Both the position numbers and the translations under genes were made by a program. A stretch of DNA of 64,000 nucleotides, taken from NCBI GenBank assembly GCA_041987545.1, contig JBHIWH010000008.1:124001-188000 (forward strand), given 5' to 3'. The notes under the pieces were generated by a model that worked only from the letters and a program-made list of their open reading frames with translations, searched no databases and was not told the origin of the DNA. This DNA is from JAJRXR01 sp041987545 (GTDB lineage: Bacteria > Planctomycetota > Phycisphaerae > Phycisphaerales > UBA1924). Shown here in pieces: positions 9,351 to 17,813 of this stretch; the stretch's first letter is position 1, and each line of letters begins with the position of its first letter.

Positions 9351-10267
9351 TCGTCGCCCCGATCACGCAGTGCCCGCTGGTAGGCGAACATGATCATCGC
9401 GGTCGGGATCGCGGCCTTCTCGAACGCCGAGTCCGCCACCGACTCGAACGTCGCGTGCTCGCCCTCGCGGATCTCCTCGTCCAGCTCCACGATCATGTTG
9501 TCCAGCGACGCCAGCAGGCTGCCCCAGATCTGGTACTCACCCTCGTTCTGCGGCACGATCCGGTTGACGAACGGCGCATCCAGGGGCGGCACAACCCGCC
9601 AGCTCCCGTCCCCCTGCTCACGCATGATCAGCCCGATCGGCGGGACCATCGCCCCGTCCCACGTCACCGCGACCTGCGTCTCGTCGATCTCGACGAATCC
9701 GACGCGCTCCCCGCTCTGCTCGATCCACTTGTACGGGTCGGCGAGCAGGTTCATGATCAGGTCGTTGAACCGGCCCCGCTGCGGGCTGCCCCGGATGATC
9801 TCCAGGCCGCCCTGGTTGGGCAGGTCGGGCCCCCGCCCCTGGCGAGCCGCGGCGATCCGCTCAAAGAACGTCACCGCCTCGCCGCGGGCCGCCGCCTCGG
9901 CGACCGCCTCCCGGTGCCGCTCGACCTCTTCGGGCATCTCGTCTCGGATCGTCGCGCCCAGGTCCTGCAGGTCGCCCAGGACGGCGCCGAGCTGGGCGTA
10001 CAAGCGCCGCTCCTCGTCGCTCGTCGCTTCGAGCAACTCGCCCAGCCGCTCGGCCTCGCCCCGCTCGAGCATCTCGCGGGCGCTGGCCAGCGTCGCCTCG
10101 GGCGACGAGAAGTCGTAGACGTGCGGCCTGCTCCGCCACGAGACCACGGCCCAGCCGATTCCACCCGTCAGCGTGGCGATCAGCACGACCACGACCAGCG
10201 TGCCGACGACTGAACCGCTCTTGCTCGGTGTGTCCTGCCCGCGGCCTGCGGTCTCGACGGGGTCCAT
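9347..10267 (-). CDS. Single-pass membrane protein, unknown function
   Basis: A 306-residue protein with a short cytoplasmic N-terminus, one transmembrane helix at about 20-42 (VVGTLVVVVLIATLTGGIGWAVV) and a mainly helical, acidic extracytoplasmic part beginning DFSSPEATLASAREMLERGEA. That opening resembles DUF-type export proteins in which a 'SPE(A/S)' segment begins a NTF2-like or tetratricopeptide-like region, but I cannot name the family. It overlaps cinA by 4 bases and is the first gene of that operon. Confidence 0.7.
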   Translation of the reverse strand: MDPVETAGRGQDTPSKSGSVVGTLVVVVLIATLTGGIGWAVVSWRSRPHVYDFSSPEATLASAREMLERGEAERLGELLEATSDEERRLYAQLGAVLGDLQDLGATIRDEMPEEVERHREAVAEAAARGEAVTFFERIAAARQGRGPDLPNQGGLEIIRGSPQRGRFNDLIMNLLADPYKWIEQSGERVGFVEIDETQVAVTWDGAMVPPIGLIMREQGDGSWRVVPPLDAPFVNRIVPQNEGEYQIWGSLLASLDNMIVELDEEIREGEHATFESVADSAFEKAAIPTAMIMFAYQRALRDRGDD

Positions 10268-10274
10268 CGCGGGA

Positions 10275-10280
10275 ACGATA
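10275..10280 (-). promoter_or_regulatory. Putative -10 of the 9347-10267/cinA operon (leaderless)
   Basis: TATCGT on the minus strand ends 7 nt before the ATG at 10267, with no Shine-Dalgarno between. It matches the leaderless layout seen at other genes here. Confidence 0.4.
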
Positions 10281-10291
10281 TGTCCGCCGCG

Positions 10292-11041
10292 TCAGAGCCC
10301 GGGCATGACCACCCGGACGCCCTCGCCGGGGCCCGGCATGAAGAGCGTCGCCCCGGCGTCATCGTCGTGCTCGCCGGTGGCGCACGCGACGATGACCTCG
10401 GCGACCTGCTCGGGCGTCAGGCACGCCTCGGTCGGCAGGGCGTCCTCGTCCACGATCGCCCGCAGCATGCCCGTTTCCACGGCGCCCGGAGCGACGCCGA
10501 ACGCACGCACACCGTCCGCCCGGCCCTCGCGGGTGATCACGAGTGTCGCGAGATTGACCGCCGCCTTCGCCGCCCCGTACACGCCCAGCCCCTCGAACGG
10601 GTCAACGCTGGCGATGCTCGAGACGTTCACGACCCGCCCGTCGCCCCGGGCCAGGATCGCCCACGCCGCCCGGGTGAGCGACATCGGGGCCAGGGCGTTG
10701 ATCTCGAAGATCTCCCGCTGCGCAGCGTCGGACATCTGGGCGAACGGCTCGAGGGGCGCGAACCCGGCGTTGTTGATCAGCGCATCCAGCCGCCCGAACT
10801 GCCGCTCGGCTCGCTCGACCAACGCTTTGCGCCCCGCGGCGTCGCTCACGTCCGCCGGCACGCACACCGCGACGCCCCCCGCCTTATCCACGATCGCCGC
10901 CGTCTCACGCAGCGGCGCCTCGCGTCGCCCGCCGAGCACCAGGCGCCATCCACGCCGGCCGAGCTGGGCCGCGACCGCCCGCCCGATCCCGGACCCGGCG
11001 CCGGTCACGATCGCCGCGCTGCTGCCCGCGTTCCCGCTCAT
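10292..11041 (-). CDS. SDR family NAD(P)-dependent oxidoreductase
   Basis: A 249-residue classical short-chain dehydrogenase. The cofactor motif TGAGSGIG is at 13-20, followed by a basic GRR turn at 38-40 that favours NADP. NNAG is at 90-93, the catalytic Ser pair at 141-142, and YGAAK (Tyr155, Lys159) completes the active site. The C-terminal PGAVETGM segment is also typical. Start ATG at 11041 with GGAGGCGAGG upstream. It is divergent from the solute-binding protein gene, with 43 bases between. Substrate cannot be told from sequence. Confidence 0.92.
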   Translation of the reverse strand: MSGNAGSSAAIVTGAGSGIGRAVAAQLGRRGWRLVLGGRREAPLRETAAIVDKAGGVAVCVPADVSDAAGRKALVERAERQFGRLDALINNAGFAPLEPFAQMSDAAQREIFEINALAPMSLTRAAWAILARGDGRVVNVSSIASVDPFEGLGVYGAAKAAVNLATLVITREGRADGVRAFGVAPGAVETGMLRAIVDEDALPTEACLTPEQVAEVIVACATGEHDDDAGATLFMPGPGEGVRVVMPGL

Positions 11042-11072
11042 CCTCGCCTCCTCGCGTGCCGCGTCCCGCGGC

Positions 11073-11078
11073 TAGACT
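11073..11078 (+). promoter_or_regulatory. Putative -10 of the solute-binding protein/pyk operon (leaderless)
   Basis: TAGACT ends 6 nt before the GTG at 11085. No ribosome-binding site is visible in the interval, so the transcript would begin at or next to the start codon. Confidence 0.45.
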
Positions 11079-11084
11079 CGCGCC

Positions 11085-12725
11085 GTGAGCCCCGCGCGCG
11101 TCCTGGTCATTGTCCTGCTCGCCGTCATGATCGGCGTCCCGTTCGCCATGAGCCTGGCGCGCCGGAGCTCGGCGACCCCGGGCGACGGGCCCACGCTCAT
11201 TGTTGTCACCCCCCACGTCCAGCAGATCCGCGACGAGTTCGCCCGGGGGTTCTCGGACTGGCACGAGCGGAACCACGGCCAGCGCGTCGCCATCGACTGG
11301 CGCATCCCCGGGGGGACCTCCGAGATCCGCAAGCAGCTCGACGCCCAGTTCAGGGCCGTCGCCTCCAACCTCGACCAGCTCGACAACTGGGAGATCGACG
11401 AGTCGGGCGCGCTCCGCCTCCCGCCGGGGACGATCGGGTACGACGTCATGCTCGGCGGCGGCTCGTACGACCACGGCCTGCTCAAGTCGGGATTCCAGCA
11501 CCACATCCAGCTCCGCAAGGGCTCGGACTCCACGAGCGTGGATTTCGATCTCGAGGCCCGGGTGCCCATCTCGTCCCCCGCCGGATTCGAGCAGTCCCGC
11601 CTCGACGAGTGGTTCGGCGAGAACAAGATCGGTCCGCAGCAGCTCTACGACCCGGACCAGTACTGGCTCGGCACCGCGCTCTCCGCCTTCGGCATCGTCT
11701 ACAACCGCGACCTGATGTCCGAGCTGGGCCTCGGCGAGCCAACCTCCTTCCGGGACCTGGCCCGCCCCGAGCTGCACGGCCTGGTCGCCCTCTGCGACCC
11801 GCGTCAGTCCGGCTCGATCACGACCACGTTCGACTCCATCCTCGGCAACCACGGCTGGGATGAGGGTTGGAGCCTGCTCCGGGCCATGTGCGGCAACGCG
11901 TCGTACTTCACCGCCTCCTCGACACGCCCGCCCATCGACGTCTCCCAGGGCGAGGCCGCGATCGGGCTGGCGATCGATTTCTACGGGCGCGGCCAGGCGC
12001 AGACCGTGCCCTCCGGCCGCGTCGGGTACGCCGAGCCCGAGGCCGCCGTCTACGTAGACGCCGACCCCGTGAGCATCCTCAACGGCGCCCCGCACCCCGA
12101 GCTGGCCAAGCGCTTCGTCGAGTTCTGCATGACCGAGCGGGCCCAGGCCCTCTGGCAGTTCCCACCCCTCGACACGCCCGAGGGCGCCGGCAACCCGGTC
12201 GGCGCCGACGGCGAGCCGATGGGCCCGGCGCACAACGCGCTGCGGCGCATGCCCGTCCGGCGGGTGATGTACGAGCGGTACCTGCCCCACTTCGTCGATC
12301 AGGCCAACCCGTACGTGTTCGTCTCGGACATCTCCAACCCCGGCTGGCGGACGGGCGTGCAGGTCATGATGGGCTGCTACGCCGTGGACATCCCGCAGGA
12401 GTGCTCCGCGGCCTGGGGGGTGATCTGCGAGGCCCGCCTGGATCCGGACTTCCCGCCGGGAGTCCTCTCCCGAATGGAAGAGGCGTTCTTCGCCTGGCCG
12501 CAAACGCCGGTCAACGCCGAGGGCGGGTTCGACGATAAGAGCCCCGTGGACCACCTCCCCTGGACCGAGGACACGTACCGGGCCGTGCGCAACGCCTGGC
12601 GCCCCGAGGGGGCGCTCCCGCGCGCCCGCATCTACTACACCCGCTGGTTCCGGTCGCAGTACCGCATGGTCCTCGAGATCGCCCGTGAGCGGGACGCCGC
12701 ACTGGCGGGGGCGGGCCGCCCGTGA
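11085..12725 (+). CDS. Extracellular solute-binding protein (ABC transporter, iron/FbpA-like)
   Basis: A 546-residue protein with an N-terminal membrane anchor or uncleaved signal (about residues 5-25) and a periplasmic-binding-protein fold. Visible features are the opening LIVVTPHVQQIRDEFARGF, the LGTALSAFGIVYNRD segment and the late ILNGAPHPELAKRFVEF segment of Fbp/PotD-type binding proteins. A long C-terminal extension of about 150 residues is unusual for the family. GTG start. No permease or ATPase gene is adjacent; instead the gene overlaps pyruvate kinase by 4 bases. Ligand (metal ion or polyamine) not determined. Confidence 0.8.
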   Translation: MSPARVLVIVLLAVMIGVPFAMSLARRSSATPGDGPTLIVVTPHVQQIRDEFARGFSDWHERNHGQRVAIDWRIPGGTSEIRKQLDAQFRAVASNLDQLDNWEIDESGALRLPPGTIGYDVMLGGGSYDHGLLKSGFQHHIQLRKGSDSTSVDFDLEARVPISSPAGFEQSRLDEWFGENKIGPQQLYDPDQYWLGTALSAFGIVYNRDLMSELGLGEPTSFRDLARPELHGLVALCDPRQSGSITTTFDSILGNHGWDEGWSLLRAMCGNASYFTASSTRPPIDVSQGEAAIGLAIDFYGRGQAQTVPSGRVGYAEPEAAVYVDADPVSILNGAPHPELAKRFVEFCMTERAQALWQFPPLDTPEGAGNPVGADGEPMGPAHNALRRMPVRRVMYERYLPHFVDQANPYVFVSDISNPGWRTGVQVMMGCYAVDIPQECSAAWGVICEARLDPDFPPGVLSRMEEAFFAWPQTPVNAEGGFDDKSPVDHLPWTEDTYRAVRNAWRPEGALPRARIYYTRWFRSQYRMVLEIARERDAALAGAGRP

Positions 12726-14275
12726 CCGACACGCCGCCCGAGGTCCGCCACCCGGCGCACACGAAGATCGTCGCGACGCTCGGCCCCGCGACCGACGACG
12801 CCGACATCCTCGCCCGACTCATCGAGGCCGGCGTGTCCGTCTTCCGCCTCAACTTCTCGCACGGCGACCTGGCCGCCCTCGACACACGCCTCTCGCTCGT
12901 CCGCTCGGTCACCGCCCGGGCGCCCCGCCCCATCGCGATCCTCGGCGACCTCTCGGGCCCCAAGATCCGCGCCGGCGACGTCCCTGACGTCGACGAGGGC
13001 GGCGGCATCATGCTCGAACCCGGGCACGAGGTCGTCTTCCGCCCCGGGCACGGACAAGCGACGGTTGACGGCACGCTCGTCGTCCTCGACACCACCCTCG
13101 AGCGAATCACGCAGGACGTCGAGCCCGGCCAGCGCGTCCTGATCAACGACGGCGCCATCCGCCTGCTCGCCGTCGACCGCGAGCCGGGCCGAGAGCTCCG
13201 CTGCCGCGTCACCCTGGGCGGCCGGGTCACGACCCGCAAGGGCATCAACCTGCCCGACTCGGACCTCAAGATCCCCGCGATCACACCCCGCGACTGGGAG
13301 TGCGTCGAGTGGGCGGTCAAGCGGGGCCTGGACTACCTCGCCCTCTCGTTCGTCCGCTCGCCCGAGGAGATCCTGCAGCTTAAGGCCAGGCTCTCTGAGC
13401 TGTGCTCAGTCGATCACGAGTGGTCGGACCCGCAGGTGGGCCTGCAGATCCCGGTCGTCGCCAAGATCGAGAAGCCCCAGGCCCTGGCCCGGATCCAGGA
13501 GATCGTCGAGGCGACCGACGCGGTCATGGTCGCCCGGGGCGACCTGGGCGTCGAGATGGACGTCGCCTACGTCCCGGTCGCCCAGAAGCAGATCATCTCG
13601 ACCTGCCACCAGGTTGGGCGCCCCGTCATCGTCGCGACGCAGATGCTCGAGACGATGATCGAGTCGCCCATCCCGACACGCGCCGAGGCCAGCGACGTCG
13701 CCAACGCCGTCTTCGACGGGACGGACGCGGTGATGCTCTCGGGCGAGACCGCCGTCGGCAAGCGCCCGCCCCTGGTCGTGGACACGATGCGTCGCATCGC
13801 CGACGCGGCCGAAGCGCACATGCGGGCCGAGCCCGCACTCCGCCTGCCCGAGCCCAAGCTCCCGGAGCACGCGCACCGGTCCGCCGCCATGGCCCACGGC
13901 GCCCTCAGCATCGCGCGCGAGTCCCGCGCCCGGCTCGTCGCCGTCTGGTCCCAAGCAGGAGGGATGGCCGGCTACCTGTCGCGGTTGGCGTTCACCGTCC
14001 CGATCCTGGCCTACACGTCCAGCCCCGTCGCCGCCCGCCGCATGGCGTTGCTGGGCGGGGTGATCCCCGTCCGGGCCGACACACCCCCGGACGGCACGCT
14101 CAAGGCCTGGACCGACGCCGTCGAGGCGTACGTGCTCGAGCACGCGATCGCGGCCGAGGGCGACGCCGTCGTCCTCGTCGCGGGCAAGCCCCTGGGCTCG
14201 GTCTCCGCCCAGGACACGCTCTCGATCCTCAGGGTCGGCAACCCGGGTTCGGGGTTCAGAGAGTCCGAGGGCTAG
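12722..14275 (+). CDS. pyk: Pyruvate kinase
   Basis: A 517-residue glycolytic enzyme (phosphoenolpyruvate + ADP to pyruvate + ATP), cytoplasmic. Motifs in order: HTKIVATLGPAT, RLNFSHG, ILGDLSGPKIR, the B-domain, KGINLPDSDLKIPAIT, VVAKIEKPQAL (catalytic Lys), MVARGDLGVE (metal-binding), ATQMLETMIESPIPTRAEASDVANAV, and DAVMLSGETAVGKRP. The C-terminal allosteric-type domain is present to residue ~500. GTG start, overlapping the preceding stop by 4 bases, so expression is probably coupled to the binding protein gene. Convergent with lptD, with only 3 bases between stops. Confidence 0.97.
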   Translation: MTDTPPEVRHPAHTKIVATLGPATDDADILARLIEAGVSVFRLNFSHGDLAALDTRLSLVRSVTARAPRPIAILGDLSGPKIRAGDVPDVDEGGGIMLEPGHEVVFRPGHGQATVDGTLVVLDTTLERITQDVEPGQRVLINDGAIRLLAVDREPGRELRCRVTLGGRVTTRKGINLPDSDLKIPAITPRDWECVEWAVKRGLDYLALSFVRSPEEILQLKARLSELCSVDHEWSDPQVGLQIPVVAKIEKPQALARIQEIVEATDAVMVARGDLGVEMDVAYVPVAQKQIISTCHQVGRPVIVATQMLETMIESPIPTRAEASDVANAVFDGTDAVMLSGETAVGKRPPLVVDTMRRIADAAEAHMRAEPALRLPEPKLPEHAHRSAAMAHGALSIARESRARLVAVWSQAGGMAGYLSRLAFTVPILAYTSSPVAARRMALLGGVIPVRADTPPDGTLKAWTDAVEAYVLEHAIAAEGDAVVLVAGKPLGSVSAQDTLSILRVGNPGSGFRESEG

Positions 14276-14278
14276 GCC

Positions 14279-17200
14279 TCAGCCGCCCAGCCCGCGCGAC
14301 GGCTCGAGGTACCCCGCGCTCCGCCCGCCGCCCAGGGGCGAGATCTGGAACCCGAAGCTCGTCTCGCCCTGCACGTTGTCGTACCGCACGACGACGCCAA
14401 GGGTCAGGTTCGGGAACCGCCGCTCGAACAGGGCGCTGAAGGTCTGGAACTCGTCCCGCTGGAAGTTGTACGTGACCCGGGCCTCGGCGTCGTACTTGTC
14501 CGTGAGCGCATAGCGGGCGCTCGCCCCGCCGTAGGTCACGTTCTGCGAGTTGATGTACCGGACGTCCATGGACGTCGAGAACTCGTCCGTGTGCCGGAGG
14601 AGGATCCCGCCCGCCGTCCGGGCCTGCTGGTTGATCTCGAGGTCGTAGATCGACTCGCCCGCCAGCGCGACCACATCGGTCATGTTCCAGACCGCCTCGG
14701 CCCGCAGATGCTCGCCCGGCGTGCTCAGCTCGGGCCTGGCGTCGAAGAACCGCGGGATCGCCCCGAGCCGGTCGTCGGTGTCGCTCGTCCAGACGTACTC
14801 GACGTTGAGCTTGAACACGTCCACCGAGCGCCACCGCCCGGGCCCGCCCCGCTTGGTCTGCCAGGTCTGGTCGAGGGCGACCCGGACGGCCGAGCCGTCC
14901 AGCAGCGCCTCGACGTCGTCGTCGTAGACCGGGAGGTTCGCGCTGGCGACGTTGGTCCCCGCGTGCCAGAGCGTGACGCTCGGCTCGATGATGTGCCGGA
15001 TCCGGTGCAGGTCGAAGAGCTGGCTGTCCACCGAGTCATCGACCCGGGCGATCGAGGTCGAGAACGTGACGCCCGCCGCGCCCCAGACGCGGTAGTTGTC
15101 CGCCTCGGTCGGGCTGAAGGCCGTGAAGTTGTTGTCGTAGGCCGTGAACCGCCCGACCAGGAACGGCCGCACCGAGATCGGCCCCATCTGCAGGGGCGAG
15201 GCCAGCTCGTGCCGCGTGTCGAACCGGTTGACGAACTCCTCGGTCAGCCCGAGCCCGCGCTGCACCGTGCCCAGCGACTGGCCCGCAAGCGTCCCGAAGG
15301 CGCCGAGGGCCGACGGGTTGTCCGTGAAGCCCAGCGAGGCGGCCGTCACCTCGCTGAACCGCAACCGCATGTGCGAGTACGACGCCTCCCAGGTGTGCGT
15401 GAGCAGGCCCGGCGCCAGGTCGCCCAGCAGGTCGCCCCCGGCCTGCCTGAGCGTGATCTCGGGCAGCTTGTCTACCAGGTACCCGGGCGCCTGGATGATG
15501 TCCTCGTTGGCGATGAAGTCCTGGGCCGCGACCTTGAACTCGACCGAGCCGGCGAAGTCGCCCTCGACCCGCCGCAGGTACAGCCGGTTGGTGAACTCAC
15601 GCCGCGTCTTCGAGGCCTGCTCGTCGAACGAGACCACGAACGTCTCGTCGGAGATGTACGTCCCCTCGGCGACCAGCGTCCACAGCTCGCGGAAGCGCCA
15701 CATCTCCTCGGCGACGATCGCCCCGCGCACGTCGCCCGTCTGATCGACCTCACGCCCGCCCCAGACCCGGTCCACGCCCCGGTCGTCGGGCAGCAGGTAC
15801 GCGAAGAGTCCGCCCGTGTGGTCGGCCGTGTCCCAGTTCGCGGTCGTCCCGAGCCCGACGCCGCGCTTCGTGTAGTAGTCGATCTGCACCTCGGCGTCGA
15901 GCCCGCTGGGCCCGCGCTTGCCCATCAGGCCGAAGAGGTCCCAGCTCGTCTTGACCGTCGGGCCCGTGCGGTTGGAACTGGTGAATCCGACCGACCGGAG
16001 CGGGAACTTCTCCGGGTCCCCGACGTAGACGGGCCACCAGAACATGGGCAGACCGCCGCCGAGCAGCGTGATGTTCCGGGCATCGACGACCGAGTACGCC
16101 TCACCCGTCGACTCGTCTTCCTCCATCGTCACGCTGACGCTCGTCGAGCCGATCGAGAAGTGCGGGTGGAAGAACGCGGTGTTGCTCACCTCGGCCTTCT
16201 TGGCCACGAACTGGTCCCGCGCCTCCTGCCGCACGGCGTCGGCCCGGACGTACAGGGGCATCCCCGCCTTCTGCGAATACGTCCAGAACACGGCGTCGAG
16301 CATGATCGCCTTGTCCCGCGCCACGTCGTAGTACACGCGCGGGCCGCGAACCGTGTACGACCCGTTGCTCGCCCGGAAGCCACCCTCCAGGTACAGACCC
16401 TCGACGTCGTCGCCCGAGAAGCTGCCCAGCGTCTCGTCCAGTGGGCCCGGCTTCATGAAGACGACCGCCCGCTGCGCCTCGAGCTCCAGCGTCCTCCCCG
16501 ATCCCGGCTCCGAGTACTGGATGACCACGCCGCCCGTCAGCGTGACCGTGTTGTTCGTCTCGCCCCGCTGCACCGAGACCCGGTCGCCCGCCGAGTAGTA
16601 GAAGACGCCCTCGCCCGCGAAGATCTGCGGCGGGGGCGCCTCGGGCTCGGCGCGCAACGCCGCCTCGCGCCGCCGCTCCGGGCTCAACGCCTCTTCCTGG
16701 GCGTCGGCCACCGCGTACGGGTCCATCATCTCGCGCAGCGTCTCGGCCTCGGCCAGCTCCCGCGGCGGGCGCGCGACCTGCTCCCCCGGCGGCAGGAGAA
16801 CCGCAGGCCCACCCTCGATCTCCGCGAGCCGGCCGGCGAACAGCGCCTCGGCGCTCTCGACCAGCGCCGCGGCGTCGCCGCCCGTCGGCCGACCCTGCCG
16901 AGGCAGGTCCGTCCGGATCGAGATCGGCTCGTCGAGCGCGATGACGCCCTGAACGGGCAATCGGTCAGCACGGATCGAGACCGCCGCGTCGCCCTCAAGC
17001 GACTCGAGCCCCTCGAGCAGCGCGTAGACCTGATAGACGCCCTCGCCCGCCTCGGGCAGCCGCTGGAGCCACACCACGGCGCGCTCGGCGCCGAACGAGT
17101 GCCGCCCGAGCACCGCCCGCACGTCGCCCTCGACCAGCATCCGCCGCGTGCCGGCCGAGCCCGAGCCCGGGGGCTCCTCCCAGAGCCACACGCGGCGTCC

Positions 17201-17377
17201 CTGGAACGCGATGGCGCCGGACGTCGCGGCCAGGGGCAGCCGCACGCCCTCGAAACCCCGCCCGTCGAACACCCGTGGAGCGTCCTGGGCGTGGGCAGAT
17301 GGCGCACAGGCGACGGCCGCGGCCAGGCCGCACGCACACACCAACCCCCGTGCTCTCCCGAAGGGCCGTCGAAGCAT
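14279..17377 (-). CDS. lptD: LptD-like outer-membrane LPS-assembly protein
   Basis: A 1032-residue exported protein: signal peptide about 1-32 (ending AHAQD), an OstA-type beta-jellyroll region (roughly 270-430, with VVIQYSEPGSG, LEAQRAVVF and a repeat of ring-closing Gly/Tyr strands), and a C-terminal beta-barrel (about 480-1032) with alternating aromatic strands and conserved pieces such as LPMFWWPVYVGDPEKFPLRS and RHIIEPSVTLWHAG. This architecture matches LptD, which inserts LPS into the outer membrane. The usual LptD length is ~780; the extra N-terminal ~250 residues are not explained. The start at 17377 begins the signal sequence; a longer frame exists upstream but lacks one. Confidence 0.82.
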   Translation of the reverse strand: MLRRPFGRARGLVCACGLAAAVACAPSAHAQDAPRVFDGRGFEGVRLPLAATSGAIAFQGRRVWLWEEPPGSGSAGTRRMLVEGDVRAVLGRHSFGAERAVVWLQRLPEAGEGVYQVYALLEGLESLEGDAAVSIRADRLPVQGVIALDEPISIRTDLPRQGRPTGGDAAALVESAEALFAGRLAEIEGGPAVLLPPGEQVARPPRELAEAETLREMMDPYAVADAQEEALSPERRREAALRAEPEAPPPQIFAGEGVFYYSAGDRVSVQRGETNNTVTLTGGVVIQYSEPGSGRTLELEAQRAVVFMKPGPLDETLGSFSGDDVEGLYLEGGFRASNGSYTVRGPRVYYDVARDKAIMLDAVFWTYSQKAGMPLYVRADAVRQEARDQFVAKKAEVSNTAFFHPHFSIGSTSVSVTMEEDESTGEAYSVVDARNITLLGGGLPMFWWPVYVGDPEKFPLRSVGFTSSNRTGPTVKTSWDLFGLMGKRGPSGLDAEVQIDYYTKRGVGLGTTANWDTADHTGGLFAYLLPDDRGVDRVWGGREVDQTGDVRGAIVAEEMWRFRELWTLVAEGTYISDETFVVSFDEQASKTRREFTNRLYLRRVEGDFAGSVEFKVAAQDFIANEDIIQAPGYLVDKLPEITLRQAGGDLLGDLAPGLLTHTWEASYSHMRLRFSEVTAASLGFTDNPSALGAFGTLAGQSLGTVQRGLGLTEEFVNRFDTRHELASPLQMGPISVRPFLVGRFTAYDNNFTAFSPTEADNYRVWGAAGVTFSTSIARVDDSVDSQLFDLHRIRHIIEPSVTLWHAGTNVASANLPVYDDDVEALLDGSAVRVALDQTWQTKRGGPGRWRSVDVFKLNVEYVWTSDTDDRLGAIPRFFDARPELSTPGEHLRAEAVWNMTDVVALAGESIYDLEINQQARTAGGILLRHTDEFSTSMDVRYINSQNVTYGGASARYALTDKYDAEARVTYNFQRDEFQTFSALFERRFPNLTLGVVVRYDNVQGETSFGFQISPLGGGRSAGYLEPSRGLGG

Positions 17378-17503
17378 CCTTGCCCCATCTCGCCACGCCA
17401 ACGCGGCCGCGGCAGAGCGGATGCTACGGCCTCCCCGCCCCCCCAACAACCGCGCCCGAGCGCCCGTCGCCGCCCGCCGCGCGACGTACCATCGCGACCA
17501 GCG

Positions 17504-17576
17504 GGCCCCGTAGCTCAGCGGTAGAGCAGGCGACTCATAATCGTCTCGGTCGCAGGTTCGAATCCTGCCGGGGCCA
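17504..17576 (+). tRNA. tRNA-Ile2 (anticodon CAT, lysidine-modified)
   Basis: A 73-nt cloverleaf: acceptor arms GGCCCCG and CGGGGCC pair perfectly, the D arm is GCTCAGCGGTAGAGC, and the anticodon loop CTCATAA is on a GGCGA/TCGTC stem. The T arm contains GGTTCGAATCC and the discriminator is A; CCA is not encoded. The CAT anticodon could mean Met, but GAGCAGGCGACTCATAATCG is the hallmark of the minor isoleucine tRNA whose C34 is changed to lysidine by TilS to read AUA. Confidence 0.93.
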
Positions 17577-17813
17577 GTGCGGATTCGGCCAGCCGGAGCC
17601 AGCCATGGGCCAGGTCTGTCGGCCGGTCAAACAACCGACCGTCCCCCGGACAGCCCCCCTTGCGGGGCCCCTCGATCCCTGATAGACAAGGACTTGTGTG
17701 GGGTTGCCGAGCCCGGAGCGCCTCCGGGGCAGATGGATCGTGTCGGCCCCCGTCCCCTGGACCGTTCGCCGGCGCGGAGCGCGCGGGCGGGCCGACTGTC
17801 GGAGAAGAGTCGA

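Noticed and set aside
14591..17524. 977-codon ORF opposite lptD
   Set aside because: Shadow frame: composition dominated by R, P, D, V with no domain, and the opposite strand encodes a convincing beta-barrel.
17504..17576. tRNA-Met identity or integration site at this tRNA
   Set aside because: The body matches Ile2(CAU). No integrase or repeat of the tRNA 3' end was seen downstream.
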